DNA from: Polyporus tsugae | Taxonomy: Eukaryota; Basidiomycota; Agaricomycetes; Polyporales; Polyporaceae | Assembly: GCA_024305745.1 (NCBI GenBank) | Contig: JAHRBS010000007.1 | Location: 1,860,001 to 1,924,000, forward strand | Reading direction: 5' to 3' | Length of the DNA stretch: 64,000 bases | Shown here: positions 21,011-32,376 of the stretch, in pieces | Position numbering within the stretch: position 1 is the stretch's first letter | How the letters are laid out: the number at the start of each line of letters is the position of its first letter | Made by a program: the position numbers and the translations under genes | The notes under the pieces: model-generated | The model's input: only the letters and a program-made list of their open reading frames with translations | Told to the model about the DNA's origin: nothing | Databases searched by the model: none

Positions 21011-22338
21011 GGCAACAGCCTCATCAGGGTTGATAGACTTGTTGAGCTGACGGCCGCCAAAGTACTCGGAGACGAGGGACTGGACTTTGGGGATACGAGT
21101 GGAACCACCGACAAGGACGATATCATCGACCTTCTCACGCGGCATCTTCGCATCCTTCAGCACACGCTCAACGGGATCGAGCGTGGACTTGAAGAGAGCG
21201 GCGTTGATCTCCTCGAAACGAGCACGAGTGATGTTCGCCGAGAAGTCCTCTCCCTGGAAGAGAGAGTCTACCTCGACAGTGGTCTGCGCAACGCTGGAAA
21301 GCGTCCGCTTGGCACGCTCGCAGGCAGAGCGGAGACGACGGAGGGCACGAGCATCCTCAGAGATATCCAGGCTGGTCTTCTTCTGGAACTCCTTCTTGAA
21401 GTGATCAAGAAGGTTGTTGTCGAAGTCCTCACCGCCCAAGTGAGTGTCACCAGCGGTCGCCTTGACGGCGAAAACGCCACCAGTGATGTTGAGGAGGGAG
21501 ACATCGAAAGTTCCTCCGCCAAGGTCGAAAATGAGAACGTTCTTCTCCGCACTTGATTGGCGGTCGAGACCGTAGGCGATGGCGGCGGCGGTAGGCTCGT
21601 TGATAATACGGAGGACCTCAAGACCAGCGATGGCACCAGCATCCTTGGTAGCAAGACGTTGCGAGTCGTTGAAGTAGGCAGGAACACTGGATGGAATAGT
21701 CGGTACACGGCCTCCGGAGACATTGAAAATTGCTCACGTTACGACGGCCTTCTTGACAGTCTTGCCGAGCTTGGCTTCTGAGATCTCCTTCATCTTAATG
21801 AGAACCATCGAGGAGATCTCCTGAGGGCTGAAGCTCTTCTCCTCGCCAAGGTAGTCAACCTTGATGAAGGGCGAACCGTTCCTCTCAACAACCTCGAAGG
21901 GCCAGTGAGTCATGTCCTTCTTAACGTCGGGGTCGCTGAAATTTATCAAAAATTGAGTACAGGGCAATCGAACGAAAAGGGGAGACAACACACTCGTATC
22001 TCCGACCTATGAGACGCTTCGCATCGAAGACGGTGTTCTTGGGGTTCATCGCAGCCTGGTTTTTTGCGGCATCGCCGATCAGGCGCTCCTCCGAGGAGAA
22101 GGCGACGTAGGAGGGGGTCGTACGGTTACCCTCTGCACCAAGTCGTCATTGGGAATGCGTTCAAGACACCTGGCCGGAGTACTCACGGTCGTTGGCGATG
22201 ATCTCGACACGGTCGTTCTGCCATACACCGACGCAACTGGAGGATTGGTTAAGCTTAGACTTGGCGCGCTGCAGAAAACACTCACGAGTAGGTGGTACCG
22301 AGATCAATACCGATGGCACCGTCAAAGATGTCCTCCAT
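20288..22338 (-). CDS. SSB1: Ribosome-associated cytosolic Hsp70, Ssb type
   Basis: Ssb chaperones bind nascent chains at the ribosome with the RAC complex. The protein starts [20 protein letters not shown] and runs about 613 residues. Hsp70 signatures are [33 protein letters not shown] and the linker [12 protein letters not shown]. Features that argue for Ssb over Ssa, BiP or mitochondrial Hsp70 are the absent signal or transit peptide, no C-terminal EEVD or HDEL (it ends [10 protein letters not shown]), the [14 protein letters not shown] region, and the short lid. Three to four introns interrupt the first third; the last 1.15 kb (20288-21439) is one exon. Antisense frames of up to 376 codons over this exon are shadows. 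Confidence 0.95.
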
Positions 22339-22549
22339 TTTTTGTTATGAGAAGAAAGAGTGAAGGGTGAAGAGAGGGAGGAAGAGAGATGGTGGAGGCT
22401 TCAGGCCAAGCTGCAGGATCCTTCAGGCGTCTCTCAGAAAAAAATCGATTGAGCCGTGCTGAGGTAAGCGACGACCACGCGCCGGCGCTCCCGGCGCGCG
22501 ACCTGTCAGTGTTGACATTGTCGCATCCACCGCGTCCAGCCAGCGACTC
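22339..22549. promoter_or_regulatory. Divergent promoter region SSB1 / MRP4
   Basis: Only 211 bp lie between the start codons of a ribosome-associated chaperone gene and a mitochondrial ribosomal protein gene. A purine-rich stretch borders the SSB1 start. Confidence 0.55.
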
Positions 22550-23527
22550 ATGGCCCTCCCCCTCGCCCGCTCCTGGGCTGCCAACGCCGCACGATGTTCC
22601 CGCCCCACTACTCACCTCCATCGCTCTGTTGCTGCACAAGTTCGCCATAACTCCTTCGCCAAGGTCGAGGAGAAACCGTTCGAGACCACGGAGGACTGGA
22701 CCAGCTTCCAACTGAAGCGTGCAGAATATCAGACACTGAGTGCGTAATACATCCGTTACTCCGAGCTCGCATAGTGCTGACGACCCATCCCAGTTGATAC
22801 CTTTTCCGAGTATGGCTCGACCCAGACGAGAAACAACACTTTCCAGCCTCACCATTCCCTCCATCGCCCCGTAGCACCCACTGACATCACACTCTCCGCC
22901 CTCACGGCGTCTGGAGCCCACTTTGGTCACTCGCACACACGCATGAACCCCAACTTCGTGCCGTACGCCTACGGTGTCCGTGCGGGCATCACCATCATCG
23001 ACCTCGACCACACTCTCCCCCTCCTCCGTCGCGCTGCGCAGGTCGTCCGAGGGGTCGCTGCACGTGGAGGGTCCATCGTCTTCGTTGGCACACGATCAGA
23101 CCTCCGGCCAGCCGTACGTCTTGCGGCGGAACGGATGGGCAAACAGGGTTACCACGTCGGCGAGCGTTGGCTACCAGGTACACTGACGAACAGGGTGCAC
23201 ATGTTCGGCCCCGAGATTGCCACCGACGAGCAGGTCATCCCTGACCTTGCCATCTTCCTCAATCCCATCCCTAACATTCACGCCATCCGAGAATGCGCCC
23301 TGGAGCACGTACCGACGATCGGGATTGTGGACTCGAACGTCGACCCTCGTGTCGTCATGTACCCCATTCCTGCGAACGACGAGAGCACACGGACAGCGGA
23401 GCTCATCGCTGGCCTTCTCAGCGTAGCAGGTCGGGAAGGTGTCGCGCTCTACGAGGAAGAGCAGGCAAAAGCTGCACAAGCTACAGCCAGGAAGGCATCA
23501 CGACATAGGGAACCACACGCAGCATAG
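22550..23527 (+). CDS. MRP4: Mitochondrial small-subunit ribosomal protein uS2m (Mrp4)
   Basis: Exons 22550-22739 and 22794-23527 join to 924 nt, 307 aa. The N-terminus MALPLARSWAANAARCSRP is Arg/Ala-rich without acidic residues, a typical mitochondrial presequence. The uS2 family is shown by GAHFGHSHTRMNPNF, YAYGVRAGITIIDL, GGSIVFVGTR, RWLPGTLTN, VIPDLAIFLNP and PTIGIVDSNVDP. It is a structural component of the mitoribosomal small subunit. One 54-bp intron is present. The stop lies only 40 bp from the TRP2 stop on the other strand, so the two 3' untranslated regions must overlap. Confidence 0.95.
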
Positions 23528-23567
23528 AGCACCCGTACATTACATTACGTCCTCTAATACAAATGCA

Positions 23568-25416
23568 TCATGACGGGGCACTCCTCACATTTTGGATGTC
23601 GTACCAATATTCTGCAATGGAGGGACGAAGGTGATCAGCAACTGGTATCGCGATATCAGTAAGATGGGTCAACATACGTTCCGCTGCATCGAGGGCCCTC
23701 ACGTTACCCTTCAGCTTGTTCAGTGTCTCCACGTACTCGTCTTCTTCTACGCTGTCGAACACGATGCCCCCACCAGCCTGGAGATATGCGATCCCATCCT
23801 TGAACGTCATGGTGCGGATGGCAATGCAAGTGTCCATTTCGTCGTCGGCGAAGTCGAACCGCCCCACCGCCCCAGCGTAGATCCCTCTGCGCTGCTTCTC
23901 GAGCTCGTAGACTAGTTCAATAGCCTTGATCTTCGGCGCTCCAGACACGGTCCCTGCGGGGAAGATGGATCGGAAAGCATCGAACCTGGACCGGAATGGT
24001 CAGAGCGCAGGGGACGGAAGTCATTCGCTTGTCAAGGCGTACCGATCCTTGCCTTCCCGTAGCAAGCCCGAGACCTGCGAGGTCAAGTGAATGACATGGC
24101 TGAACTTCTCCAGCTTGAGAAGATGGTCGACATGCACTGTCTCCGGCTTGCATACGCGGTTCACATCGTTCCGCGCAAGGTCGACCAACATAATGTGTTC
24201 AGCTCTGTCCTTTTCCGACGCTAGCAGCTCGGCGCCCAACCTCTCGTCCTCTAGAAGAAGAGTGGTCTGAATAAAGGAACCAACCAATGGGCATGGAGTG
24301 CATGCACACACCTTCCACTGTTTCCCCTCTCTTAATCGTACCAGCAATAGCGTGGTTGTAGACCTTGTTCTTCTCGACCTTACACAAGGTCTCCGGGCTC
24401 GCACCGACAATCTGTATGTGCCCACAGTCAAGGTAGAACATATATGGACTTGGGTTAATCCGTCGTAGGTGCCTGTATGTGTTGAAGGGGTGGAGGGCGG
24501 TCGGTCGCGCGAGTCGTTGCGAAGGCACGGCCTGAATAATGTCGCCCGCCACGATGTGCTCCTTCAGGTTCGTCACGAAACTTTCGTATCCCGACTTGCC
24601 GATGTTCGACACGGCCTCGTTGCCTAGCACGATCGGCCGCTGGTACACCTCCGGCGTCGTCGTACTCATCACGAGCTTGGCCAGCCTCCTCACTTTCGAA
24701 ACGGCAGTCTGGTAGATGAAAGAGAGGTTGACCTGGCCGGCATCCCCGGGGCAGAAGACGTGCGAGACGACCTTGACGCTCTGGTAGAGATGGTCGTAGA
24801 TGAGGAGGGTGTCGACAAGCATGAAGATCGCCTCGGGGATGCCCAAGGGGTCTTCTACCACGCGCGCAGTCTTGGGCTCGAAGTGCATGATAGAATCGTA
24901 CCCGACGTAGCCAATGGCACCGCCGGTGAATGTTGGAACTTCGGGGAGTTTGACGTACTTGTACACCGCGAGCTCCTTCTGGAGCGCGACCATGGGGTCC
25001 CCAGTCGTCTCTTCATTGGGGCCAACACGGATGATTTTGAATGGGTCTTGAATGTACGGGAAGTGAGCGTGGGATGGGAAGGAGGAGGAGGATGGATGGA
25101 CTGAATGGAGGTCGCACCTGCTCCAATAAAGCTATATCGCGCAAGATTCTCTCCTGCCACCACCGACTCCAGCAGGAAGCTGTATTTGGAGTCCTTCGCT
25201 GTCCGCAAGTACGCAACGCATGGCGTGATGAGGTCTCCAGGAATCTCGACGTATACGGGGACACAGTTCCCTTGCTTCTCCTTCAGGATAATGTTCTCGA
25301 TTGTTGATAGCGGTGGAAACGCTGCTAGTTTCTGTGGAAGGGGCGCACAACGTCGTCAAAATCGGGTACAGTCCTCTCGTGCCGACATGCATATTGACCT
25401 GGGTATCCAAAGACAT
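23568..25416 (-). CDS. TRP2: Anthranilate synthase component I
   Basis: It converts chorismate to anthranilate, the first step of tryptophan synthesis, with a glutamine amidotransferase partner encoded elsewhere. Exon 1 is 18 nt (MSLDTQ), spliced to [16 protein letters not shown]; reading through the first intron meets a stop. Seen in order are [40 protein letters not shown] (the LLES tryptophan-feedback motif), [46 protein letters not shown], the IAGTIKRG motif, [27 protein letters not shown], and [19 protein letters not shown]. The last exon ends QYWYDIQN...APS. Domain order and length (about 510 aa) are normal. The LLES motif predicts feedback inhibition. Confidence 0.95.
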
Positions 25417-25754
25417 GTTAAGGGGGTGCCGCGTGTCCAGAGAGTTGTTGATCGTGATGAGGGTCGGACAAAAGGGCTTATGATATACTTCGGAGTATTG
25501 AGTACAACATCTGGGAAATAATATGTCTGCTCAGGTCACTCGAGCACGACCGCTATCGAGCACGCGCCCTCGTCCTCAGCTCACTTCCGATCTCACACAC
25601 GGCTTTCGCAGCGAACTGGTTCCCTGGCGTTGCTGTCCGAAGCCGTGATTTCGGACAGTTTCGGACAAGCCACAGAATCTGCTGCAGTACTAGTGCTGCG
25701 GGTGTCGCCCGACGGAGCGCCCGTGCATCTGCCGCAACACTCAACCAAACCACC
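25417..25754. promoter_or_regulatory. Divergent promoter region TRP2 / SHQ1
   Basis: 338 bp lie between the start codons. No GCN4-type TGACTCA was seen; the nearest are the TCACTCG (25526-25532) and CAACAC words. No gene is present. Confidence 0.5.
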
Positions 25755-27484
25755 ATGATCACCCCCCGCTTTTCCTGCTCACAGACAGAAAACTCGGTCG
25801 TCATTAGCATATACTGTCCATCAGTGCGAGTAAGCCTCCCATTCGTCGCGGTCTGTATTCTAGTGACAGAGCTGAAATTTTTTGGAACGGAAGTAGGCAT
25901 CGGACGTCGAGATCAACGTCGACGAGACGCTCTTCAGCGTCCACATCAACCCGTACTTCCTACGCCTCAACTTCTCGCACCCGCTGCTCGAGGACGATGC
26001 CTCATCAGCGGTGTATGACCCGACCACCGGATATCTGACGGCGACGCTTACCAAAGAAGTGCCCGGCCAGGACTTCAAGGACCTCGACCTCCTAGCAAAG
26101 CTCCTCGCCCCACGACCGCTCAAAGAAACACAGACCCCGCCGGTGATAGAGGTTCTTGACACAAAAGAGACAACAGAAGATGATTGTACGGAGGACCTGG
26201 TCGAGCGGACGCAGGAGCTGACGTTAGAGCAGCGCGAAATCTTGGAAGGTGTGTGGCGCTCAATGCTGTCTCGACTTAACTTCTCAGATGGAAATGGACT
26301 CCCCCAGCTGCTGAGAGTGACTGGCAGCTACCGCAATCTGTGCCGGATGTTTTACCACCGTTACAGACAAGCGCGGAACGTCGCTACGGCTTCCTGAATA
26401 TCCACACCGGCTACTTCAGACACGTGGGTCACACCGAGAACGAACTCAATGAACTAGGCGCGGAAGCGGAAACGAGCTCACCCGAAGACCGCCGCAGAAG
26501 ACGTCTCAGACATGAGGAAGAGAAGTGGGATGAAGAACACTATATGTAAGCCGCTGCGGCTTCCTTCATTCCGTACTACTCAATGCCAGTGCTTCACGTA
26601 GGGCTGACTACGCCGACGACGAATGCATCCGAGACCTAATATCATGGCCCAATCCCCACCTTACATCCACGCCCGAGGAATTCCAATACACCGAGAAAGA
26701 AAATCTCGTAATGCTGCGCCTTCCTCGAAAGGAGTGTACGCGTCCCGAAGCACTTCCGTTTGCGAGCAAGCCTCTGACCTGCCGTCAACAGATCTATCCA
26801 CGTCCGCGGAAACACACACTCTCTATCTGACGCTGCTTACGCTACTATTCTCATACTCGTACGAGTCACGCACGACACAGCGTGACCCGACCCCGGAGAG
26901 CGCTTGGACGCTCGCCTCTCTCACGCCCGCATTCTCCGCCCTCGATCCCGCACCCTATGACCAGGTGCAGTCGCGTTCTATGGCTCCAGACGTGTTCGCG
27001 GAAGCAGGGCTAGCTTCTGTGTTCACCGCCTCTTATCGGCGGGCCCTCGCGTTTCCATTGTATCGCTCCTTTGCGCTCGCGGAAGCGTGTCGTGCCGACG
27101 TCGCGGGCCTCCTTGCACGTGGTAAGCGGGTGGTCGCGCGGTGTTTGCTGGAGATGAAGGATGTTCTGGATCACCATGAGGTATATTACGTTTACAGCAA
27201 GATATGGGTGGACGACTTCTGTGTGTGGACGCTGGCCTATGCCAAGTAAGCTCGTCCTTTTACTCTCATGGGCTCAGACGGGATATCTAACTTGCCATTC
27301 CAGCGATGAGACGCTCTCAAGGTTAGCCGATGCTATCAACTCTCTCCACATGAAGAAGAGCATGATCGGATGGGACCTAGAGAGACTAGAAGCTCTCACC
27401 CGTGAATGTGGAGAGCGGGAAACCGACAGCGACGATGAATCGGAGGATGAGATTGAACGGATGCTTCCTGCGCCTCTGTCGTAG
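25755..27484 (+). CDS. SHQ1: Shq1, H/ACA snoRNP assembly factor
   Basis: Shq1 chaperones Cbf5/dyskerin before it enters H/ACA ribonucleoproteins. The N-terminal CS domain begins MITPRFSCSQTENSVV and continues across intron 1 into ASDVEINVDETLFSVHINPYFLRL. The specific domain is recognisable by RRYGFLNIHTGYFRHVGHTE, ISWPNPHLTSTPEEFQYTEK, the helical SESYRTT-like stretch, YRSFALAEACRADV, HHEVYYVYSKIWVDDFC and LHMKKSMIGWDLERLE. It ends in an acidic tail and MLPAPLS. About six short introns are present. The junction near 26250-26290 is uncertain: several GT donors are possible. Confidence 0.9.
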
Positions 27485-30400
27485 GTCACACGTCAATGTG
27501 CATTGCTGCCCGTCCGGCATCGGTTGTCTCTCGCTTGCCACTACGTTACCACCGGCGACAACACCTTATTAATTGACTGAGTTGAGGTAATTGGTCTAGT
27601 TATCCCGGAATGGGCTAGGTGGGGACCGTTTTACTTTTTTCATAGGTTCGCGCACTGGCAGGATCGAGGAGAGAAAGCTATTATGAAGCCCAGACCGGCT
27701 TTCTGGGCTCTCATGCTCTGTGTCAAGTAAGGATGGTTAACACTTCAGGAGGCGTCAATTGACCGAATATAACAGATATCCCCACAAATAAACAACACCA
27801 CCTCTTATAAAAGATGAACACTCCGCTGGGAGCCCCAGGCGGGCGCGCAATCCACAGTAACACACGCAACAAGGCCTTGAAGAAGACGGTGGCTCGGATG
27901 CGTTCGAGTTCTTAAGAGAACACCTAGTAAGATGTATACGTCATATCTTTTAAATCCGTTCGTTCATTTACCAGCAATGTAGCGGTTGAAATGTTTTCCA
28001 GCGGTAGACAAGGCTATTTCGCATTGCCGCCATGCATCCATAAGCTGGCTTTCAGCGTGGCTCGCCGGAAGTCAACGCACGCAGTGATGATATCGCCTCG
28101 TGTCGCCGTCCGCATGCGCAAATTGGTCGCCCAACCGAATCCGGTGGCCGGTATGTGTTAGGTGGATTGAATTTTGGATGACCCTAGCTGTTTTTCGATG
28201 GATTTCTTCGAACAGGATATCAGCCTCCCCTTTTCACCAAGCGTCCATCTCCATCTGCACGAGTCTCGGAAGCAATATCGTGCACTCCCGGTGAGTTGCG
28301 GACCGAAGCGCACATGCCCACTTCGAAGCTAGCCATGGGGCTCGCTTGGCACCGGCGACGCTTCTCAGTGGTCTGTCGCCTCGTCAAAAAACAAGGCTTC
28401 CCCGCTCCGGCAGAACACCTTCCTCGGGAACGTGGCGGGCAACTGACCACGCCCACGGCCCGACCGAAGCCTGCGTAGCCGAGATGCCCTGCACTGGTTG
28501 TGCTCATAAGTGTGGTTCATGCCCGCTATGTCAAATTTTGTGCACGGAAGGCGCGCGCGCGAGCTCGCCGGCAAGCGTTTGGACGGGCATGTGAGGCGTG
28601 GCGCCGGGCGTACTGCCTTCGTTGGACGCGCTGATCAGATCCCTTCGAAGAGGGAAAAAATATGACAAGATAGGCAGGCGATGGTCTCGAGGTCAGGCGG
28701 AGACGTCATATATGACGATGGCAATGTGTGTGGCGGATATCAGGGTTGGGTGCCGCAACTTTGTAACTCGGGTGCGTGTCTTCATCGATGTCTGGTACGT
28801 ACAGCCCGCACCGGGACTTGCGGCTTAGACTCAGCCGGGATCAACTTGTGCAGGCATTTTGCAAGGTAGGTGATAAAAAATGATTCCAATCATTTGTTGC
28901 GCCTCGGTAAAGCTCGAACGTTTATTAATTATCCATTGCGTTCTGCCGCAGTCCCACCAGTACTTATACATATCCCCGAACATTCACAAGATACCGAACC
29001 TACTTGACTGTCACCTGTCCTCGACGATGAGATACCTCGAAGACCTCAAAGAGGATAAGCCGATACCATCGCTTTGCAGCTGTCACTGTGCGCAGCCAGA
29101 AAGTCAGGCAAGCGTGTGAGCAGTGGTTCCGAGAAGTCTTCAAGACAGCAGCGCGCTCATGAAGGCGCAGCAGCTATCGATATGTCACCGAGGAAGACAG
29201 GAAGCAGAGCTTGTCCCACCCGGATGCTTCTGAACATTTGGAACATATCCGACACTCGGGCTCGAGCCTCCTTGTATGGTTTGGCATGGTTCGGCGCGAT
29301 TGTCCCCCTCGAGACTATGGCCACACGACGGCATGTGTCGCCTCAGGCGTCAGGTTCTGAGAGTCCTTGCTATGGCTTCCGACGAGCTGTCGGCCGATGG
29401 AGGCAGATACCAGGCGAAGCGCAAAGTCTGACGGCAGGCGCGACTTAAGGCGGCCCCGCCACGAACTTTTTGATGAAAGGAAGAGATTTCTGAATGGGTT
29501 CACAGGCTACCGCTGTACATACATACATCCACACCAACACGGTCCCGTCGAAGCCGGATCGAACACAAGTCTATATTGAATCACTGCTGGCAGCCTGGGA
29601 AAGCGGACTCGCGACCAGGCCGTCGTTTGATTTTATTGCATCACGCTACAGTCCTACTGTTTGTGAGAACGATGAGAGGGGGAGACCATGACGAAAATTC
29701 GCTGAAGACGTCTTGGTGGATGGTAGAAATATGCACGACGCCTGTGGTGCCAGTACTCACTCTTTCAACCGTGACGTCGACTAGAGTCCTATTTGTAGCT
29801 GAGAAATCAGTGAGCAACCAAATAAACTTTTTGACTTGCCCTGGGTTTCCCTGCAGGTCGTTCTCACTGTTTTCCGGGGGTGAGTGCCGCGAACAGGATA
29901 TTCTTGCAGGGGTACCTGTCGAATCGCCTTTGTCAAACGCCCACTCTGTATCCCGGAGCTCGGGCCGCCACCCACACGAGCTCCGAGCTGATACATATGG
30001 ACCGCCATCGTGAGCCAAGTTCCAAAGTTTCACCGCTCGTCACATCGGCACCGGGGAGAGTGGGAAACCATGAGGCTCCAAATTGGCAGACATGTCCCAT
30101 CCGGGCGCAGTCGCATGCTCAACTGCGTGTGTACCAAGTAGCACATAAACTCTGTTTTGTTTCAAAGTTGGTGCTTCTCACCTCTCCGGTCACATCATGC
30201 AGGTGTGAGTCCAGAGGGCTCGCCGGCCCGCCACGCGTTTCACGCAGAAACAATGCGTCGTTGAGACCCGCATGACAGCCACCGTGATCTTCGAGCAAGC
30301 TCCAATCGTGATTCGGCCGCCTCGAACACCGGCGGCACTGCTCGCCTGCACGCGGTCTTCGCGTGTTCCTTCGAACAAGACACCGCGGTGTGCACAAGTG

Positions 30401-32376
30401 ACAACACGACGTCGCCATGGTCATTCGTCGCTTGCGGATACGGTTTCATCCTTGCAACCTTCCCTGGGCCTTCCCAGCATCGAGGGCGAGAACGTCTAGC
30501 GGTTCAGTCACCGAGCGCTGACAGCGAGTCGATAGGCCCCCACGAGTCGGAGAATTACTTACTTGGATACATTCTTACTTACCCTAGCGACGAGGGTCGC
30601 ACCCTGCATCTTGTCAACCGCGTCACGGGTGATGGTGTCTCCCTCGGACGCCAGTTTCGCGCCCCCCGCCCAACGTTCGAGACGAATTAATCCGATGACT
30701 ATGGCATGACAAGACTTGGACTGTCTGTGGTTGAGTGCAAGCGGAAGAGGGCGAGTAAGTACAGTACAGTAAGTACTTGCTGTGCTAAGTCGGAGGGTGA
30801 GACAAGATCTGCCAAGACGCACCGATAAATTTGTCTATTGATCGCGATTGCATTGCGGGGAACCAGCTGTGCGGAAGGTTTCCGCGAAGCTCAGCGCTCA
30901 GCTGCCGTAAGGCGACGATGTCCATACACGGCTTAGCCTCGGGCACGCGCGGGAGGTGTGCCATACGAGGCCGAGTCCAAGCATGACCTTGACCCATGGC
31001 ACGTCAAACCGTCGAAGAGAAAAGAATCGCGACGAACCGAGGCCTGTGGGCTGATGGATGATGGATGATGGGGCGCGAGAACAACGGGCACGTTGCGATT
31101 CAGAAGAGGGAGAAGCTATGGGGGCCGGCGGCACGCGTGAGACGAGAAGCCGCCACGGACGCGCGAGAAGCCGTCTCTGGCCATGGATTCGCGATCGCGA
31201 CGTGCACGTCGGGGGCACGACGGCCGGACTTCTCGTGCCCATTGGAAGCCGTCACGGTCCTCCTCCCAGTCGGCGTCCCGGTCACGGCCGCCAAAGCCTG
31301 TATTGCATGTCATGTCGCCATGCTCCTTGAACACGCAAGCATCGCAGTACGGTACATATGTCGCCTTCAGATGCACCCACCCAAAACTCGCCGAGGCGAA
31401 CAATCGCTGCTTCCCGTCGCCACCATCCGAGACGTCCGCACGAGATCGACGCTAGCCAATAAGGAGCGCCACAACGTGTCGGTCCGGGGCTCGCTTGTTC
31501 ATATTGTGCACCGTCCATTCTGTCCGACGTCATCTCAGCGCGCCGCCCGCGACCCAAAGCTCGCAGGACCCTAGTTCAAGTCTGCAAGTCCAAGTCCAAG
31601 AGACCTAAAAAGGCAGACGCGGGGGAAACGGATAAGTTATCTGCGCCAACCGATCACTCTAGAAATACATTCGGACGATGCGTGCGTGGCGGGGATGGGA
31701 CTACATACATTTACATTCATACACGCTCGCGAGAATTAGGGCGCGATCGATAGACTACAAACAGGTATGGACAGATGAATGGCCACGCAAACGCCACAAG
31801 AGCGCGAAGTGTGCCACTGGCGGTGTATGGAATCCGAGAGCGTGTGTGGGATGGAACAGAGCGCGGGCTGGTCAGCGGCAAGTAGGAAAGTGAGCAAGGC
31901 GTTAACTACTACGGAATATCGACAGATATTATGGTATGGAAGATGCTTGTGTGGATGCAGACGGTATGTGGTGCGTGCGTGTTGGAAAGGATGAGATGCA
32001 TGTGCAAGAAGCAAAGGTCAAGTGCAGACGGGGATTCGGAGATGAGAGACCGACCAAACGGTTGTGTGCAAGCAGCTGGAGAACGACGGATGTTTACGAC
32101 AACTTGAGAACGAACGAAGGAACAAATGAAAGCAGGGGGGACCGTTCGACCCGGCAGAAAGCATGCGCCTGGGCAAAAGGTGGCCGAACAAACGAAAGCC
32201 GCGATAGAAGCCGAACGGGAAGCCGCGCGACGAACAAGTGACGAGACCGGAAGAGCGAAGAGTGAAGAGGCGGTTTCCAGATCCACACCAAGGAGATGTC
32301 CGATTGTCGAGAACGCGGATGAGATCCTACCAAAGGGCAGGCGGCCGAGGAGGCAGAGACTGGGCCCCCCGGACGG
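27485..32376. other. 4.9-kb gene-poor region
   Basis: No conserved protein, tRNA or transposase was recognised on either strand. Contents are short frames of up to 169 codons without domains, a Cys-rich 36-codon frame (28484-28594), short GATGGAT and TACA tandem runs near 31052-31070 and 29519-29530, and an AT-rich first 0.5 kb. The frames 29641-30033 (-) and 31116-31403 (-) look somewhat protein-like but match nothing known. This may be decayed mobile DNA or noncoding transcription units. Confidence 0.45.
28484..28594 (+). other. Cysteine-rich 36-codon ORF, coding status unknown
   Basis: The frame opens MPCTGCAHKCGSCPLCQILC, with six Cys in its first 20 residues spaced C-2-C-3-C-2-C-2-C-3-C, and ends with a stop at 28594. 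It resembles small metal-binding peptides in Cys density. It lacks the CxC pairs usual in metallothioneins and no splice or promoter evidence supports it. Confidence 0.2.

Noticed and set aside
20426..21556. 376-codon frame on the plus strand
   Set aside because: It is antisense to the single long exon of the SSB-type Hsp70 gene, whose protein matches its family along the full length. The antisense frame results from codon bias.
31065..31574. 169-codon plus-strand frame and 95-codon antisense frame in the gene-poor island
   Set aside because: Neither shows a known motif. Both overlap the same GC-rich stretch, so they were left as noise.
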